A DNA stretch of 64,000 nucleotides from an uncultured Collinsella sp. (GCA_959026725.1 CAUFMG010000001.1:186001-250000), one strand, 5' to 3'; shown: positions 23,909 through 32,883, counted from the stretch's first letter. Notes: a model not told the origin generated them from the sequence alone. Translations and numbers: made by a program.

Positions 23909-24801
23909 CAGCCAAACCTCTTCTCATCAATCGCGTGCAACGCGCAAGGCAGCACCATCCAGGCAGCGCACACGACATAGCCCGGCCACGGCGCCGGCAC
24001 CGAGAGCTGCGGATAAAACGAATACTGCGTCGTCGCGGTCCACGCCACCGCCACCGCGGCAGCACCAAACAGCGCAAGCCCAACCAGCGCGGCAACGTCG
24101 CTGCGCCCCAGCCGATACCGCGCATACGTCGTACGACGCGTCGCGGCGCCCCACCCGCGCGAGCGCATCGCGTCCGCGCGCTCCAACGAATCTTCCATGC
24201 CCCAGCCCATCAATGCACTCGATGCCCGCAGGCGCGAGCGCACGGGGTCGGCCGGCGCGCGGCCCGGCACATCAATCGCATCCTGCACCGCCAGCACCGT
24301 GCGGCCGCGGCGCAAAAACTGCGGGATAAGCCGCATGCACATCGAGATCATAAGCGCAATCACCGGTGCGGCATTGCCCAGCAGCGCGAGCACCTTGTCG
24401 TATTCGAGCATCGACGCCGCGGCCTCAAACCACAGCACGCTCGCCACAAACAGCCCGCCCATGCACAGGCCGTATACCATGCTCTCCAGATACACCGCGC
24501 GCATGCCAATACGGAACAGCTCCGTCGAGCCCGAGGCACTAAACAGTGGATTGACCAGCGCGATAATCAAAATCACCGGCAGCTGCCAGCGAAGTGCGCC
24601 CAGCGTGCGGGCAGCCCCACGCGTCGCAAATCCATACGCCAACCCGCCCGCAAGTGACAGCGCAATCAGCACCGGCTGCATCGAGAACATGGTGAGCCCC
24701 AGCGTCAGCACTATATAGAGCGCCGGCACAGCTGGATGCGACATCGAGAATGCCGCGACGGGCTCGCCGCCAAACTCCTCTCGTATGTTGTCCACGGGCA
24801 C
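23908..24801 (-). CDS. ecfT: ECF transporter transmembrane component (EcfT)
   Basis: A 297-residue membrane subunit that couples the ATPases to the S component. About five hydrophobic segments are visible (for example ALYIVLTLGLTMF and PVILIIALVNPLF). The central cytoplasmic region carries the two helices with Ala-Arg-Gly-type motifs seen as DAIDVPG and ADAMRSRGWG, which contact the ATPases. The start is uncertain: GTG at 24801 is preferred because GAGGGG lies 6 nt upstream and the hydrophobic part begins soon after; ATG 24846 and 24963 read back into the glmU promoter region. It is first in the operon, divergent from glmU. Confidence 0.82.
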   Translation of the reverse strand: MPVDNIREEFGGEPVAAFSMSHPAVPALYIVLTLGLTMFSMQPVLIALSLAGGLAYGFATRGAARTLGALRWQLPVILIIALVNPLFSASGSTELFRIGMRAVYLESMVYGLCMGGLFVASVLWFEAAASMLEYDKVLALLGNAAPVIALMISMCMRLIPQFLRRGRTVLAVQDAIDVPGRAPADPVRSRLRASSALMGWGMEDSLERADAMRSRGWGAATRRTTYARYRLGRSDVAALVGLALFGAAAVAVAWTATTQYSFYPQLSVPAPWPGYVVCAAWMVLPCALHAIDEKRFG

Positions 24802-24991
24802 CCCCGTCCCCTCGCTCAAACGACAGCTCCGCAGCACCGCCGCCATGCACGGCCAGCGCAAACGCCACGCCGGCGGCGCAAGCCTCAACCGCCGCAATCC
24901 AATCGTTACGCGCTCAACATATGCCTGCGGTATCATATTGCGCCGTGTATCGTTTCCAAGCACACGTCTCTATAACGTAACAGGAGATCAC

Positions 24992-26404
24992 ATGGACGCA
25001 ACCGCAATTATCCTCGCCGCCGGCGAGGGCACCCGCATGAAGTCGAACCACTGCAAGGTTTCGCACAAGATCCTGGGCAAGCCCATGGTTCAGTGGATCG
25101 TCGACGCCACCATCAAGGCCGGCTGCAGCCGCGTCGTGGTCGTCATCGGCAGCCACGCCGACGAGATGCGCGCCCTCATCGACGGCGCCTACGCCAACAG
25201 CGCCACCAAGGTCGAGTGCGTCGAGCAGACCGAGCGCCTGGGCACCGGCCACGCCGTGAAGGTCGCGCTCGAGGCCTGCGGCATCACGCAAGGCCCCGTC
25301 GTCCTGCTCAACGGCGACTTGCCGCTCATCACCGCCGACACCGTCGCCAAGTTCGCGCAGACCGTCGCCACCGGCGAGCTCGCCTGCACCGTCATGACCA
25401 TGACCCCGCCCGACCCCTTTGGCTACGGCCGCATCAAGCTGGGCGCCGACGGCCAGATCGAGCGCATCATCGAGCAGAAGGACTGCACGCCCGAGCAGGC
25501 CGCCACGCTGCTGGAGTGCAACGCCGGCTGCTACGCCTTTGACGGCGCGCAGCTCGCCGCCCACATTAACGAGATCGGCAACGACAACGCGCAGTCCGAG
25601 TACTACCTGCCCGACATGCTCGAAATCCTCAAGGGTCACGGCCAGGTGGTCTCCATCTTCCACTGCGACGACTACCGCGACGGCCTGGGCGTCAACAGCC
25701 GCATTCAGCTCGCGCAGCTCACCGCCATCGCGCGCGACCGCATCAACGAGCACTGGATGGCCGAGGGCGTCACGTTCATCGATCCCACGCAGGCCTGGAT
25801 CGGTCCCGATGCCGTCATCGGCCGCGACACCGTCGTGTGGCCGCAGACGCACCTGATCGGCCACGTCACCGTGGGCGAGGAGTGCCAGCTCGGCCCCAAC
25901 AGCCGCCTCACCGACACCACCGTCGGCAGCGGCTGCACCATCGATGAAACCATCGCCGTCGAGGCCGTCATCGAGAACGGCGTCGACTGCGGCCCGCGCG
26001 CCTACCTGCGCCCGGGCACCCATATGCTCGACGGCTCCAAGGCCGGCACGCACGTGGAGATCAAGAAGTCCACGATCGGCGAGGGCTCTAAGGTGCCGCA
26101 CCTGTCCTACATCGGCGACACCACCATGGGCTCCGGCGTCAACGTGGGCGCGGGCTCCATCACCTGCAACTACGACGGCGTGCACAAGCACAAGACCGTC
26201 ATCGGCAAGGATGCCTTCATCGGCTCCGACACCATGATGGTCGCGCCCGCCCAGATTGGCGACGGCGCGCTCGTGGCCGCCGGCTCCGTCATCACCGAGC
26301 CGGTCCCGGCAGACGCACTTGGCCTGGGTCGTGCCCGCCAGATAAATATTGAGGGCTGGGCCGCCGATTATCGCCGCCGTCTGCACGAGGACGACGAGGT
26401 ATAA
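24992..26404 (+). CDS. glmU: Bifunctional GlmU: N-acetylglucosamine-1-P uridyltransferase / glucosamine-1-P acetyltransferase
   Basis: A 470-residue cytoplasmic enzyme making UDP-GlcNAc for peptidoglycan. The N-terminal nucleotidyltransferase (1-230) begins AIILAAGEGTRMKS and has VVLLNGDLPLI and EYYLPDML. The C-terminal left-handed beta-helix (about 250-450) has hexapeptide repeats and the CoA-site segment GVNVGAGSITCNYDG, with YLRPGTHM before it. The ATG at 24992 has AGGAG 6 nt upstream; longer in-frame extensions run into the divergent promoter. It heads the glmU-prs-pth neighbourhood common in Gram-positives. Confidence 0.96.
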   Translation: MDATAIILAAGEGTRMKSNHCKVSHKILGKPMVQWIVDATIKAGCSRVVVVIGSHADEMRALIDGAYANSATKVECVEQTERLGTGHAVKVALEACGITQGPVVLLNGDLPLITADTVAKFAQTVATGELACTVMTMTPPDPFGYGRIKLGADGQIERIIEQKDCTPEQAATLLECNAGCYAFDGAQLAAHINEIGNDNAQSEYYLPDMLEILKGHGQVVSIFHCDDYRDGLGVNSRIQLAQLTAIARDRINEHWMAEGVTFIDPTQAWIGPDAVIGRDTVVWPQTHLIGHVTVGEECQLGPNSRLTDTTVGSGCTIDETIAVEAVIENGVDCGPRAYLRPGTHMLDGSKAGTHVEIKKSTIGEGSKVPHLSYIGDTTMGSGVNVGAGSITCNYDGVHKHKTVIGKDAFIGSDTMMVAPAQIGDGALVAAGSVITEPVPADALGLGRARQINIEGWAADYRRRLHEDDEV

Positions 26405-26422
26405 CGTTTTACCAAGCATCTA

Positions 26423-26455
26423 AGGAGCTGTTCCCATGGGGGCGGCTCCTTTTTC
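26423..26455 (+). terminator. Terminator of glmU
   Basis: AAGGAGCTG-loop-CGGCTCCTTTTT hairpin, 18 bp after the glmU stop. It is followed by about 140 bp of promoter/leader DNA before prs. Confidence 0.75.
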
Positions 26456-26595
26456 TATCGTGACCTGCGCAACCGGATGAGTGGTCGGTTCGTGTCCGTT
26501 GACGGTAAAGACGTTATCAAGACCCGATTAACCCCGCCGCGCGGTTACAATGCAACAAGGCATCTATATGGCATTCGATATAAAGGAGAAGGGTA

Positions 26596-27582
26596 ATGCC
26601 GATTAATGATCCCGAGAAGTCGGAGAATATGCGCAAGTCCATCCGCGTGTATTCCGGTTCCTCCAACCGTCCCCTCGCTCAGAAGATCGCTGAGTACCTT
26701 GGGGTCGAGCTTTCGGGCCTTACGCTAAAGCAGTTCGCCAACGGTGAGATTTACGCCCGCTACGACGAGACCGTCCGCGGCGCCGACGTCTTCCTGATTC
26801 AGTCCGTGGCCGGCGGCAACGTCAACGACATGCTCATGGAGCTGCTCATCGCCACCGACGCTGCCAAGCGCGCATCCGCCCGCTCCATCACCGCCGTCAT
26901 CACCCACTACGGCTATGCCCGCCAGGACCGCAAGGCCGGCCCGCGTGAGCCCATCACCGCCCGCCTCGTCGCCAACCTACTCGAGCGCGCCGGCGTCAAC
27001 CGCATCATTACCCTCGACCTGCACCAGGGTCAGATCCAGGGCTTCTTTGATATCCCGGTTAACCACCTGTCCGCGCTGCCGCTGTTTGGCCAGTACTACA
27101 ACGACATGCACTTCGACGCCGACAACCTGGTTGTCGTCTCCCCCGACGTGGGTCGTGCCAAGGCCGCCAAAAAGCTGTCCGACATGCTCGGCTGCGACCT
27201 GGCCATCGCCCACAAGGGCCGTCCGCGCCACAACGCCGCCGAGGTCATGGGCATCATCGGTGACATCAAGGGCAAGACCTGCATCATCAATGACGACATG
27301 ATCGACACCGCTGGCACCCTGTGCGCCAACGTCAAGGAGCTCAAGGCTATGGGCGCTGGCGATATCTACGTCTGCGCCACCCACGGTATCTTCTCCGGTC
27401 CGGCCATCGAGCGTCTGAACGACGCCCCGATCGTCGAGTGCCTCGTCACCGACGCCATTCCCGTCGAGGTCGGCGGCAAGATCAAGACCATCTCGGTCGC
27501 CGAGGAGTTCGCTCAGGCCATCTCCGCCGTTTACCACGAGGAGCCCGTCTCCACGCTCGTCGGCGGCGACTTCGCGCTGTAA
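26596..27582 (+). CDS. prs: Ribose-phosphate pyrophosphokinase (PRPP synthetase)
   Basis: A 328-residue cytoplasmic enzyme forming PRPP from ribose 5-phosphate and ATP, feeding the purine genes found later in this window. Family features: LTLKQFANGEIYARYDETVRG-type N-terminus (residues about 35-55, flexible-loop ATP region), ITAVITHYGYARQDRK, ITLDLHQGQIQGFFDIPV (PRPP synthase signature), DVGRAKAAKKLSDML and the ribose-phosphate loop INDDMIDTAGTL. The ATG at 26596 follows AAGGAGAAGGGTA. Codon use is highly biased, suggesting strong expression. Confidence 0.97.
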   Translation: MPINDPEKSENMRKSIRVYSGSSNRPLAQKIAEYLGVELSGLTLKQFANGEIYARYDETVRGADVFLIQSVAGGNVNDMLMELLIATDAAKRASARSITAVITHYGYARQDRKAGPREPITARLVANLLERAGVNRIITLDLHQGQIQGFFDIPVNHLSALPLFGQYYNDMHFDADNLVVVSPDVGRAKAAKKLSDMLGCDLAIAHKGRPRHNAAEVMGIIGDIKGKTCIINDDMIDTAGTLCANVKELKAMGAGDIYVCATHGIFSGPAIERLNDAPIVECLVTDAIPVEVGGKIKTISVAEEFAQAISAVYHEEPVSTLVGGDFAL

Positions 27583-27615
27583 TCCAGCGTGCATCTCATC
27601 ATCTTTGGTGTTTTT

Positions 27616-27647
27616 AAAGGGTCGGAAGCTCGCTTCCGACCCTTTTT
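27616..27647 (+). terminator. Terminator of prs
   Basis: AAAGGGTCGGAAGC-TC-GCTTCCGACCCTTTTT hairpin, 33 bp past the stop. Confidence 0.95.
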
Positions 27648-27670
27648 CTACCCCTCGACAACCTTCCCTG

Positions 27671-27860
27671 GACAATTAGTTCAGATACGTATTTTTTTAA
27701 AGCTCCAAAGGCCGTTCTGAGCTCCCCGGCGAACGCCATACTGCCCAAAGCTCATCGCTTTCGAGTACGACCGCCGCATATTTACCCTCAAATCGCCCTA
27801 GAAAGCCCTTAGAAACGCCTCGAACGCCCGCCGTCTTATACGTATCTGAACTAACTGTCC
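27671..27860. mobile_element. TIR element, copy 1 (190 bp), left of the orphan nuclease-like gene
   Basis: It begins GGACAATTAGTTCAGATACG and ends with the inverse CGTATCTGAACTAACTGTCC (19 of 20 match). There is no transposase inside and the interior is not shared with the other copies. With copy 2 it explains most of the 27583-28024 gap; the remaining 164 bp before the next gene are AT-richer and may hold its promoter. Confidence 0.8.
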
Positions 27861-28024
27861 AGTAGCTATCGTCAACCTTCGCGGCAGAGCTCAATTTCCT
27901 GCAATCCCCTCAACCGATTCCACCGATTTCATAACACCCAGCCGTTCATGGCGCGCAGCGCCCCGCTGAGCGAAAAGAACGGTATGGCGGTCGCATTCTG
28001 CCGCCAACTTAGTACGTTATAGCT

Positions 28025-29152
28025 ATGACGACCGTGATTTCACATCTCTCCGCCCTCCGCGCAATTCGTCGCGCACGACGGGCGTACTCTGCCCTACCCT
28101 GGGACTCCGTTGATAGCGAACAGCAAGCACAGGCCTTGGCTGGCTGCATTCCCAACAATGACGCGATAGACTTTGGCGCACTTTCGATACTCGACGCCTG
28201 GAATGAAGATGATTCCGAACTGCTCGATCTTCTCGTTTCAAACGAAGACAACAGGCGCCCCGACAAGCGACTTCTTCAGCATATTCTCTCCACTCCTCTT
28301 CCTGAAGGTGCAATTATGCACGTCGAGGCCGACATCTACGCAACGTCTCCTGCCATGACAGCCATGCTTTGTTCCAAAAATGAATCAGTCGCCAAAACCT
28401 TGATGCTCCTTATGGAGCTGCTCGGAACCTACTCACTTCCGCCCGAGGCAACTTACCCCATCGCCTACGACGACACGTGGCCCAAGGCCAACAGCTTCGA
28501 AGCGATGGACGACCTCGATTGCCAGGGCGACCAACCGACACCCGAAAAGCCAGCCGAAACACGCTACGAACAGGCACACTATAGATGCGAACCCGCTACA
28601 ACCATCGAAGAACTCGAGGCAGTCGCACGGTTTGCCAAAAGTAGTTCCTACGCCTCGTTTCGTACGGCTGTCAAACTCGCCCGGGCCGGATCCGCATCCC
28701 CAGCGGAATCATTGATGTTCGCCGTCCTGGGCGCGCCCATGCGCTTTGGCGGATTCGGGTGTTGCAGTTTGCCCATGGGAGGCCTGCTGCTCAACTATCG
28801 TGTCGATTTCGACACCCTTGCGGTCAACATGTCCTCGGGCATCCCCTACGCCATCTGCGACTTATATTGCCCGGCCGCCGGAATCGACAACGAATACAAC
28901 GGAATTGGACATGAGCTTCAAAACGCCCGCATCCACGATGGCAGTCGCAACAATGGCCTTAAAGCCATGGGTATCCACGTCCTGGTTATCAATCGTGACC
29001 AAATGAAGGACCTTGTTGCACTCGAAGCCTTCGCCCAGACGATGCATCGACTTGCGGGGGTTCGATTCCGCTACCGCATCAAGGGTTATCGCAAGCGTCA
29101 GGCTGCCTGGCTCAACGCCCTGCGGGCCGGAATCGGCCTCGCGCCGGTCTAA
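28025..29152 (+). CDS. Orphan protein with PD-(D/E)XK/DUF559-like C-terminal segment, unknown function
   Basis: A 375-residue soluble protein that I do not recognise as a whole. Residues 1-230 are acidic with no clear motif. The C-terminal third resembles DUF559/Vsr-type endonuclease-like domains: CDLYCPAAGIDNEYNGIGHE, then DGSRNNGLKAMGIHVLVINRDQM, matching the pattern (D)..P...IE.DG..H....D..R...L...G. The usual Asp of the E-x-D-G motif is Asn here, so catalysis is uncertain. GC is lower than neighbours and the gene is framed by two TIR elements (27671-27860 and 29185-29385) inside the otherwise conserved glmU-prs-pth string, which suggests insertion. AbiEi-like or defence-related roles are possible but unproven. 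Confidence 0.6.
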   Translation: MTTVISHLSALRAIRRARRAYSALPWDSVDSEQQAQALAGCIPNNDAIDFGALSILDAWNEDDSELLDLLVSNEDNRRPDKRLLQHILSTPLPEGAIMHVEADIYATSPAMTAMLCSKNESVAKTLMLLMELLGTYSLPPEATYPIAYDDTWPKANSFEAMDDLDCQGDQPTPEKPAETRYEQAHYRCEPATTIEELEAVARFAKSSSYASFRTAVKLARAGSASPAESLMFAVLGAPMRFGGFGCCSLPMGGLLLNYRVDFDTLAVNMSSGIPYAICDLYCPAAGIDNEYNGIGHELQNARIHDGSRNNGLKAMGIHVLVINRDQMKDLVALEAFAQTMHRLAGVRFRYRIKGYRKRQAAWLNALRAGIGLAPV

Positions 29153-29184
29153 AAGACTTTTACCCAGTGTTACCTAGCATGGCT

Positions 29185-29385
29185 GGACAGTTAGTTCAGA
29201 TTTGTATAAAAAGACGGCTAATATCGAGGTAGTTTGCCGCCATCCCGGCGCCAGTCACCTCATTTGAAGACTCGAAAGATCTGAAATAGCGCAAAATGTG
29301 CTCCCCAAAGCGCCGTGGCAGTTCCGCGGTCCCAATTTTGACAGTCAAAGACCTCTTGGTTTATACAAATCTGAACTAACTGTCC
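29185..29385. mobile_element. TIR element, copy 2 (201 bp), right of the orphan nuclease-like gene
   Basis: It begins GGACAGTTAGTTCAGATTTG and ends CAAATCTGAACTAACTGTCC, perfect 20-bp terminal inverted repeats extending further as TATA. It shares termini, but not interior, with copies 1 and 3. It occupies most of the 29153-29500 gap; the rest is the leader of pth. Confidence 0.85.
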
Positions 29386-29500
29386 ACCCCGGCTTCTGAC
29401 GACTGCCCAAACGCCCTCATACAGCCTCAATCACCCGCCATTTGACAGCAGCAACGGGGTCGCTCACCATAGCAGGCGACAAATCAACGAAAGGATGAAC

Positions 29501-30130
29501 ATGGCAGCTGCACAGCCGCTTAAGATTCGCATGGTTGCCGGACTTGGCAACCCTGGCGAGGAATATGCCGAGACCCGTCACAACGCTGGTTTCAAAGCAA
29601 TCGACGAGCTGGCCCGTCAGGCCGGCGTCACGTACTGGAAAAACCAAGCAGGCGCCGAGATCGCGCTCATCAACATCAACGATCCCGAGGAAGAGGGCGG
29701 CAAGCGCCAGATTGTACTGGTCAAGCCGCAGTCGTACATGAACACCTCGGGCGGGCCCATCTCCAAACTCTGCCGCGAGTACAAGATCAAGGCCGAGGAG
29801 CTGCTCGTCATCCACGACGAGCTCGATATTCCCGCCGGCGACGTGCGTGTTAAGGTGGGCGGCGGCCATGCCGGTCACAACGGCCTGCGTTCCATCATCG
29901 ATAAGATGGGCAGCCGCGACTTCAGCCGCATCCGCACCGGCATCGGCAACCCTCCCGGCAAGATGGCCGTCGCCGACTACGTGCTTAAGCAGCTGCGCGC
30001 CCGCGAGGCCGAGGATTTCCAGGACACCTGCGCCCGCGCGGCCGACGCCGCCGGCCTGGCGATTGTGCACGGCGTAGTCTATGCTCGCGACCATGTCAAC
30101 GGCGCCGCCTCCGCCAACGGCAAGCACTAA
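29501..30130 (+). CDS. pth: Peptidyl-tRNA hydrolase
   Basis: A 209-residue cytoplasmic enzyme that releases tRNA from prematurely dropped peptidyl-tRNA. Conserved elements: VAGLGNPGEEYAETRHNAGF with the catalytic His (about 8-27), LVKPQSYMNTSG, LLVIHDELDIPAG with the catalytic Asp, and GGGHAGHNGLRSI. The ATG at 29501 is chosen because AAAGGA lies 5 bp upstream; the ATG at 29495 overlaps that site. It normally follows prs directly; here 1.9 kb of inserted DNA separates them. Confidence 0.96.
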   Translation: MAAAQPLKIRMVAGLGNPGEEYAETRHNAGFKAIDELARQAGVTYWKNQAGAEIALININDPEEEGGKRQIVLVKPQSYMNTSGGPISKLCREYKIKAEELLVIHDELDIPAGDVRVKVGGGHAGHNGLRSIIDKMGSRDFSRIRTGIGNPPGKMAVADYVLKQLRAREAEDFQDTCARAADAAGLAIVHGVVYARDHVNGAASANGKH

Positions 30131-30138
30131 AACCTACT

Positions 30139-30323
30139 ATTTAGGGACAGGGTTATTTTGGCAGGTTTTATCTACGGAAACGCCATGACAGCCGCGCCGT
30201 AATAAACCCTGTGCCGCCATACATATGCAGCGCCCCAAAGGGGGCCGGCCTCATCACAACCCGAGGCCGGCCCCTTTGCCGTTTTGCCTGATAAGGCTGA
30301 CCAAAATAAACCTGCCCCTATTT
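30139..30323. repeat. Inverted-repeat element with internal terminator hairpin after pth
   Basis: The left end ATTTAGGGACAGGGTTATTT (30139) is mirrored at the right end as AAATAAACCTGCCCCTATTT (ending 30323), about 23-bp arms. A GC-rich hairpin (30237-30279: AAAGGGGGCCGGCCTC / GAGGCCGGCCCCTTT) followed by GCCGTTTT lies inside and could terminate pth. It belongs to the GGGACAG group of intergenic repeats in this window. The 30131-30503 gap holds this element plus the nfn promoter. Confidence 0.8.
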
Positions 30324-30392
30324 GGTAGGCCAAAGTGGATAAACCCTGCTCCCACCTGCCAAAGACACACGTAAGCGACATGTCCATGAGGG

Positions 30393-30398
30393 TATAAT
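30393..30398 (+). promoter_or_regulatory. Candidate -10 element for nfnAB
   Basis: A perfect TATAAT (30393-30398) lies 105 bp before the nfnA start. No good -35 is seen at 16-18 bp. The leader has a GC-rich inverted segment near 30420-30480. Confidence 0.4.
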
Positions 30399-30503
30399 TT
30401 GCACCGTATGTCTGCACAACGCCTGTGCGCGTACGGTTTTATTCGGGCTACCGTCCATTTCCGTGGAGGCACGGTTCGGCAGCCCTAACAAGAGAGGGGT
30501 TCT

Positions 30504-31343
30504 ATGTATAAGATCCTGGAGAAGACGCAGTTCTCGGAGAAGGTGTTCAAGTTCCGCATCGAGGCGCCTGCAATCGCCAAGCATGCGCACGCTGGACAGT
30601 TCCTCATGGTTCGCGCCAACGAGACGGGCGAGCGCGTCCCGTTTACCCTGGCCGGCTGGAACGGTGACGAGGGCTGGGTCGAGTTCATCTTCATGGTGAT
30701 CGGCAAGACCACCGAGATGCTGTCCACCTACGAGGCTGGCGAGTCGCTGCGCGACGTCGTGGGCCCGCTGGGCGTTCCCACCGAGATGGCCGAGGGCCCC
30801 TGCGCCGTCATTGGCGGCGGCGTCGGCCTGGCAATTGCCTTCCCGGTCGCCAAGCACCTGGTCGAGACCGGTCATGAGGTGCACGCCATCATGGGCGCCC
30901 GCACCAAGGACCTCCTGCTCATGGAGGACCAGTTCCGCGAGCTCCTCGACGAGGACCACATCCACATCACTACCGATGACGGTTCCTACGGCGAGCAGGG
31001 CGTTGTTACCGCTCCGCTGGAGCGCCTGCTGCAGGACAAGGCCGTGAGCCAGGTCTTCTGCGTCGGCCCCGTTCCGATGATGAAGTTCTCGACCCTCACC
31101 GCCCAGAAGTACGACACCCCCATCACCGCGTCCCTCAACCCCATCATGGTTGACGGCACCGGCATGTGCGGCTGCTGCCGCGTCGAGGTGGGCGGCGTGA
31201 CCAAGTTCGCTTGCGTCGACGGCCCCGACTTCGATGCTACCTTGGTCGACTGGGATGACCTTCGTGCCCGCCAGGCCGCTTACCGTTCCGAAGAGGGCGA
31301 ATCCCTCAAGGCCTATGAGGAAAAGAGCTGCGCATGCCACTAG
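30504..31343 (+). CDS. nfnA: Electron-bifurcating transhydrogenase small subunit NfnA (ferredoxin:NADP+ reductase, SudB-like)
   Basis: A 279-residue FNR-like subunit with FAD and a [2Fe-2S] cluster. Residues 1-95 form the FAD domain (HAHAGQFLMVRA, VPFTLAGW), about 95-220 the NAD-binding domain (CAVIGGGVGLAIAFPVAKHL, VFCVGPVPMM), and the C-terminal part binds the cluster (MVDGTGMCGCCRVEVGG then FACVDGPDFD). With NfnB it couples NADH plus reduced ferredoxin to NADP+ reduction. It overlaps nfnB by 10 bp, so the pair is co-translated. The ATG follows GAGAGGGG. Length is typical (about 280). Confidence 0.93.
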   Translation: MYKILEKTQFSEKVFKFRIEAPAIAKHAHAGQFLMVRANETGERVPFTLAGWNGDEGWVEFIFMVIGKTTEMLSTYEAGESLRDVVGPLGVPTEMAEGPCAVIGGGVGLAIAFPVAKHLVETGHEVHAIMGARTKDLLLMEDQFRELLDEDHIHITTDDGSYGEQGVVTAPLERLLQDKAVSQVFCVGPVPMMKFSTLTAQKYDTPITASLNPIMVDGTGMCGCCRVEVGGVTKFACVDGPDFDATLVDWDDLRARQAAYRSEEGESLKAYEEKSCACH

Positions 31344-32743
31344 TTAACGGTCGTTTCGTTGCCGATATGAAGTCGCCCCGCACCCCCGATAACGAGGAGC
31401 CGGCTGCCGAGCGCGCCTGCGACTTCCGCCCCGTCGACAAGGGCTTCACCGAGGAGATGGCGCTGGCCGAGGCCGAGCGCTGCCTCAACTGCAAGAAGCC
31501 GTTCTGTGTTGAGGGCTGCCCCGTCAACATCAACATCCCCCGCTTTATCGAGCAGATCCGCGCGAAGGACTTCGGCGGCGCCCTCGATACCATCCGCGAG
31601 GACTCCATGCTTCCCGCTATCTGCGGCCGCGTCTGCCCGCAGGAGAACCAGTGCGAGGGCAAGTGCATCCGTGGTAAGAAGTCCGAGCCCGTGGCCATCG
31701 GCCAGCTCGAGCGCTTCCTGGGTGACCGCCCCGAGCTCGCCTCCACGCCCAAGATGGCTCCCAAGAACGGCAAGAAGGTCGCCGTCGTGGGCTCTGGCCC
31801 GTCCGGCATCACCTGCGCCGGCGAGCTCGCCCGCAACGGCTTTGACGTTACCGTCTTTGAGGCTTTCTTCACCGGCGGCGGCGTGCTGGTCTACGGCATC
31901 CCCGAGTTCCGTCTGCCCAAGGCGGTCGTCAAGCGCGAGATTGACGGCCTGGAGGACATGGGCGTCAAGTTTGAGTACAACTCCGTCGTGGGCAACATGG
32001 CCACGGCCGAGGAGCTGTTCGAGCAGGGCTTCGACGCCATCTACGTGGCGACCGGCGCTGGCCTGCCCAAGTTCCTCAACGTCCCCGGCGAGAACCTGCC
32101 CAACGTCTTCTTCGCGAACGAGTACCTCACCCGCGTGAACCTGATGAAGGCCAACAAGTTCCCCGAGTACGACACCCCCACCAAGCACGGCAAGAACGTC
32201 GTCGTCTTTGGTGGCGGCAACGTGGCTATGGACGCCGTCCGTACCGCCAAGCGTCTGGGCGCCGAGCACGCCATCATCGCCTACCGTCGTACCGAGGACG
32301 AGATGCCCTGCCGTCGCGCCGAGCTGCACCACGCTAAGGCCGAGGGCGTCGAGGTTCTGCCGCTCGTCTCCCCGCTCGAGTTTGTCGCTGGCGAGGACGG
32401 CTCCGTATGCGCCGTCAAGGTCCAGAAGATGGAGCTCGGCGAGCCCGACGAGTCCGGCCGTCGTCGCCCGGTGCCCATCGAGGGCGCCATCGAGGAGATT
32501 CCCTGCGACGTCGCAATCTCGGCTATCGGTACCAACGCCAACCCCTTCGCAAAGAAGATCGGCGGCAAGATGGAGCTCAACAAGTGGGGCTACATCGTCG
32601 CCGACGAGGAGACCGGCCAGACCACCGATCCCCGCATCTGGGCCGGCGGCGACATCGTCACCGGTGCCGCTACGGTCATTCTGGCGATGGGCGCCGGCAA
32701 GAAGGCCGCCGCTTCCATCACCAAGAGCCTGCTGGGCGAGTAA
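31334..32743 (+). CDS. nfnB: Electron-bifurcating transhydrogenase large subunit NfnB (GltD/SudA-like)
   Basis: A 469-residue flavoprotein with two N-terminal [4Fe-4S] clusters (CLNCKKPFCVEGCPV near 52-66 and CGRVCPQENQCEGKC near 96-110), the bifurcating FAD domain (KVAVVGSGPSGITCAGELA, about 140) and an NADP-binding fold (NVVVFGGGNVAMDAVRTAKR, about 290), ending in GGDIVTGAATVILAMGAGKKAA. Together with NfnA it forms the cytoplasmic Nfn complex. Similarity to glutamate synthase small subunit (GltD) is general to the family; the overlap with nfnA argues for Nfn. Strong codon bias suggests high expression. A terminator follows at 32772. Confidence 0.94.
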   Translation: MPLVNGRFVADMKSPRTPDNEEPAAERACDFRPVDKGFTEEMALAEAERCLNCKKPFCVEGCPVNINIPRFIEQIRAKDFGGALDTIREDSMLPAICGRVCPQENQCEGKCIRGKKSEPVAIGQLERFLGDRPELASTPKMAPKNGKKVAVVGSGPSGITCAGELARNGFDVTVFEAFFTGGGVLVYGIPEFRLPKAVVKREIDGLEDMGVKFEYNSVVGNMATAEELFEQGFDAIYVATGAGLPKFLNVPGENLPNVFFANEYLTRVNLMKANKFPEYDTPTKHGKNVVVFGGGNVAMDAVRTAKRLGAEHAIIAYRRTEDEMPCRRAELHHAKAEGVEVLPLVSPLEFVAGEDGSVCAVKVQKMELGEPDESGRRRPVPIEGAIEEIPCDVAISAIGTNANPFAKKIGGKMELNKWGYIVADEETGQTTDPRIWAGGDIVTGAATVILAMGAGKKAAASITKSLLGE

Positions 32744-32771
32744 TCACCTACAGCACTAGCCACCAAACGGC

Positions 32772-32809
32772 AAAGTCCCCGTCGAGCACGCGCCCGGCGG
32801 GGACTTTTT
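32772..32809 (+). terminator. Terminator of nfnAB
   Basis: AAAGTCCCCG(T)CG / CGGCGGGGACTTTTT hairpin 28 bp after the nfnB stop. Confidence 0.9.
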
Positions 32810-32824
32810 CTATGCCGGCCGTCC

Positions 32825-32866
32825 CACCACCACGAAGGGGACAGGCACCTTTGTGATGGTTTTGGA
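32825..32866. repeat. GGGACAG-family hairpin, CCACCAC type, copy 1
   Basis: CACCACCACGAAGGGGACAG-GCACC-TTTGTGATGG is an imperfect palindrome. Near-identical sequence occurs at 35109-35147 and 38469-38510. It lies between nfnB and the second TGTTACA repeat locus. Confidence 0.75.
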
Positions 32867-32883
32867 CTTAGCCGACCGGTTTA

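Noticed and set aside
24801..24992. Vitamin riboswitch in front of the ECF operon
   Set aside because: The gap to glmU is under 200 bp and shows no B12-box, FMN, TPP or other aptamer core.
24914..26419. Minus-strand open frame of 501 codons opposite glmU
   Set aside because: It is a shadow frame; glmU has full enzymatic signatures and strong codon bias.
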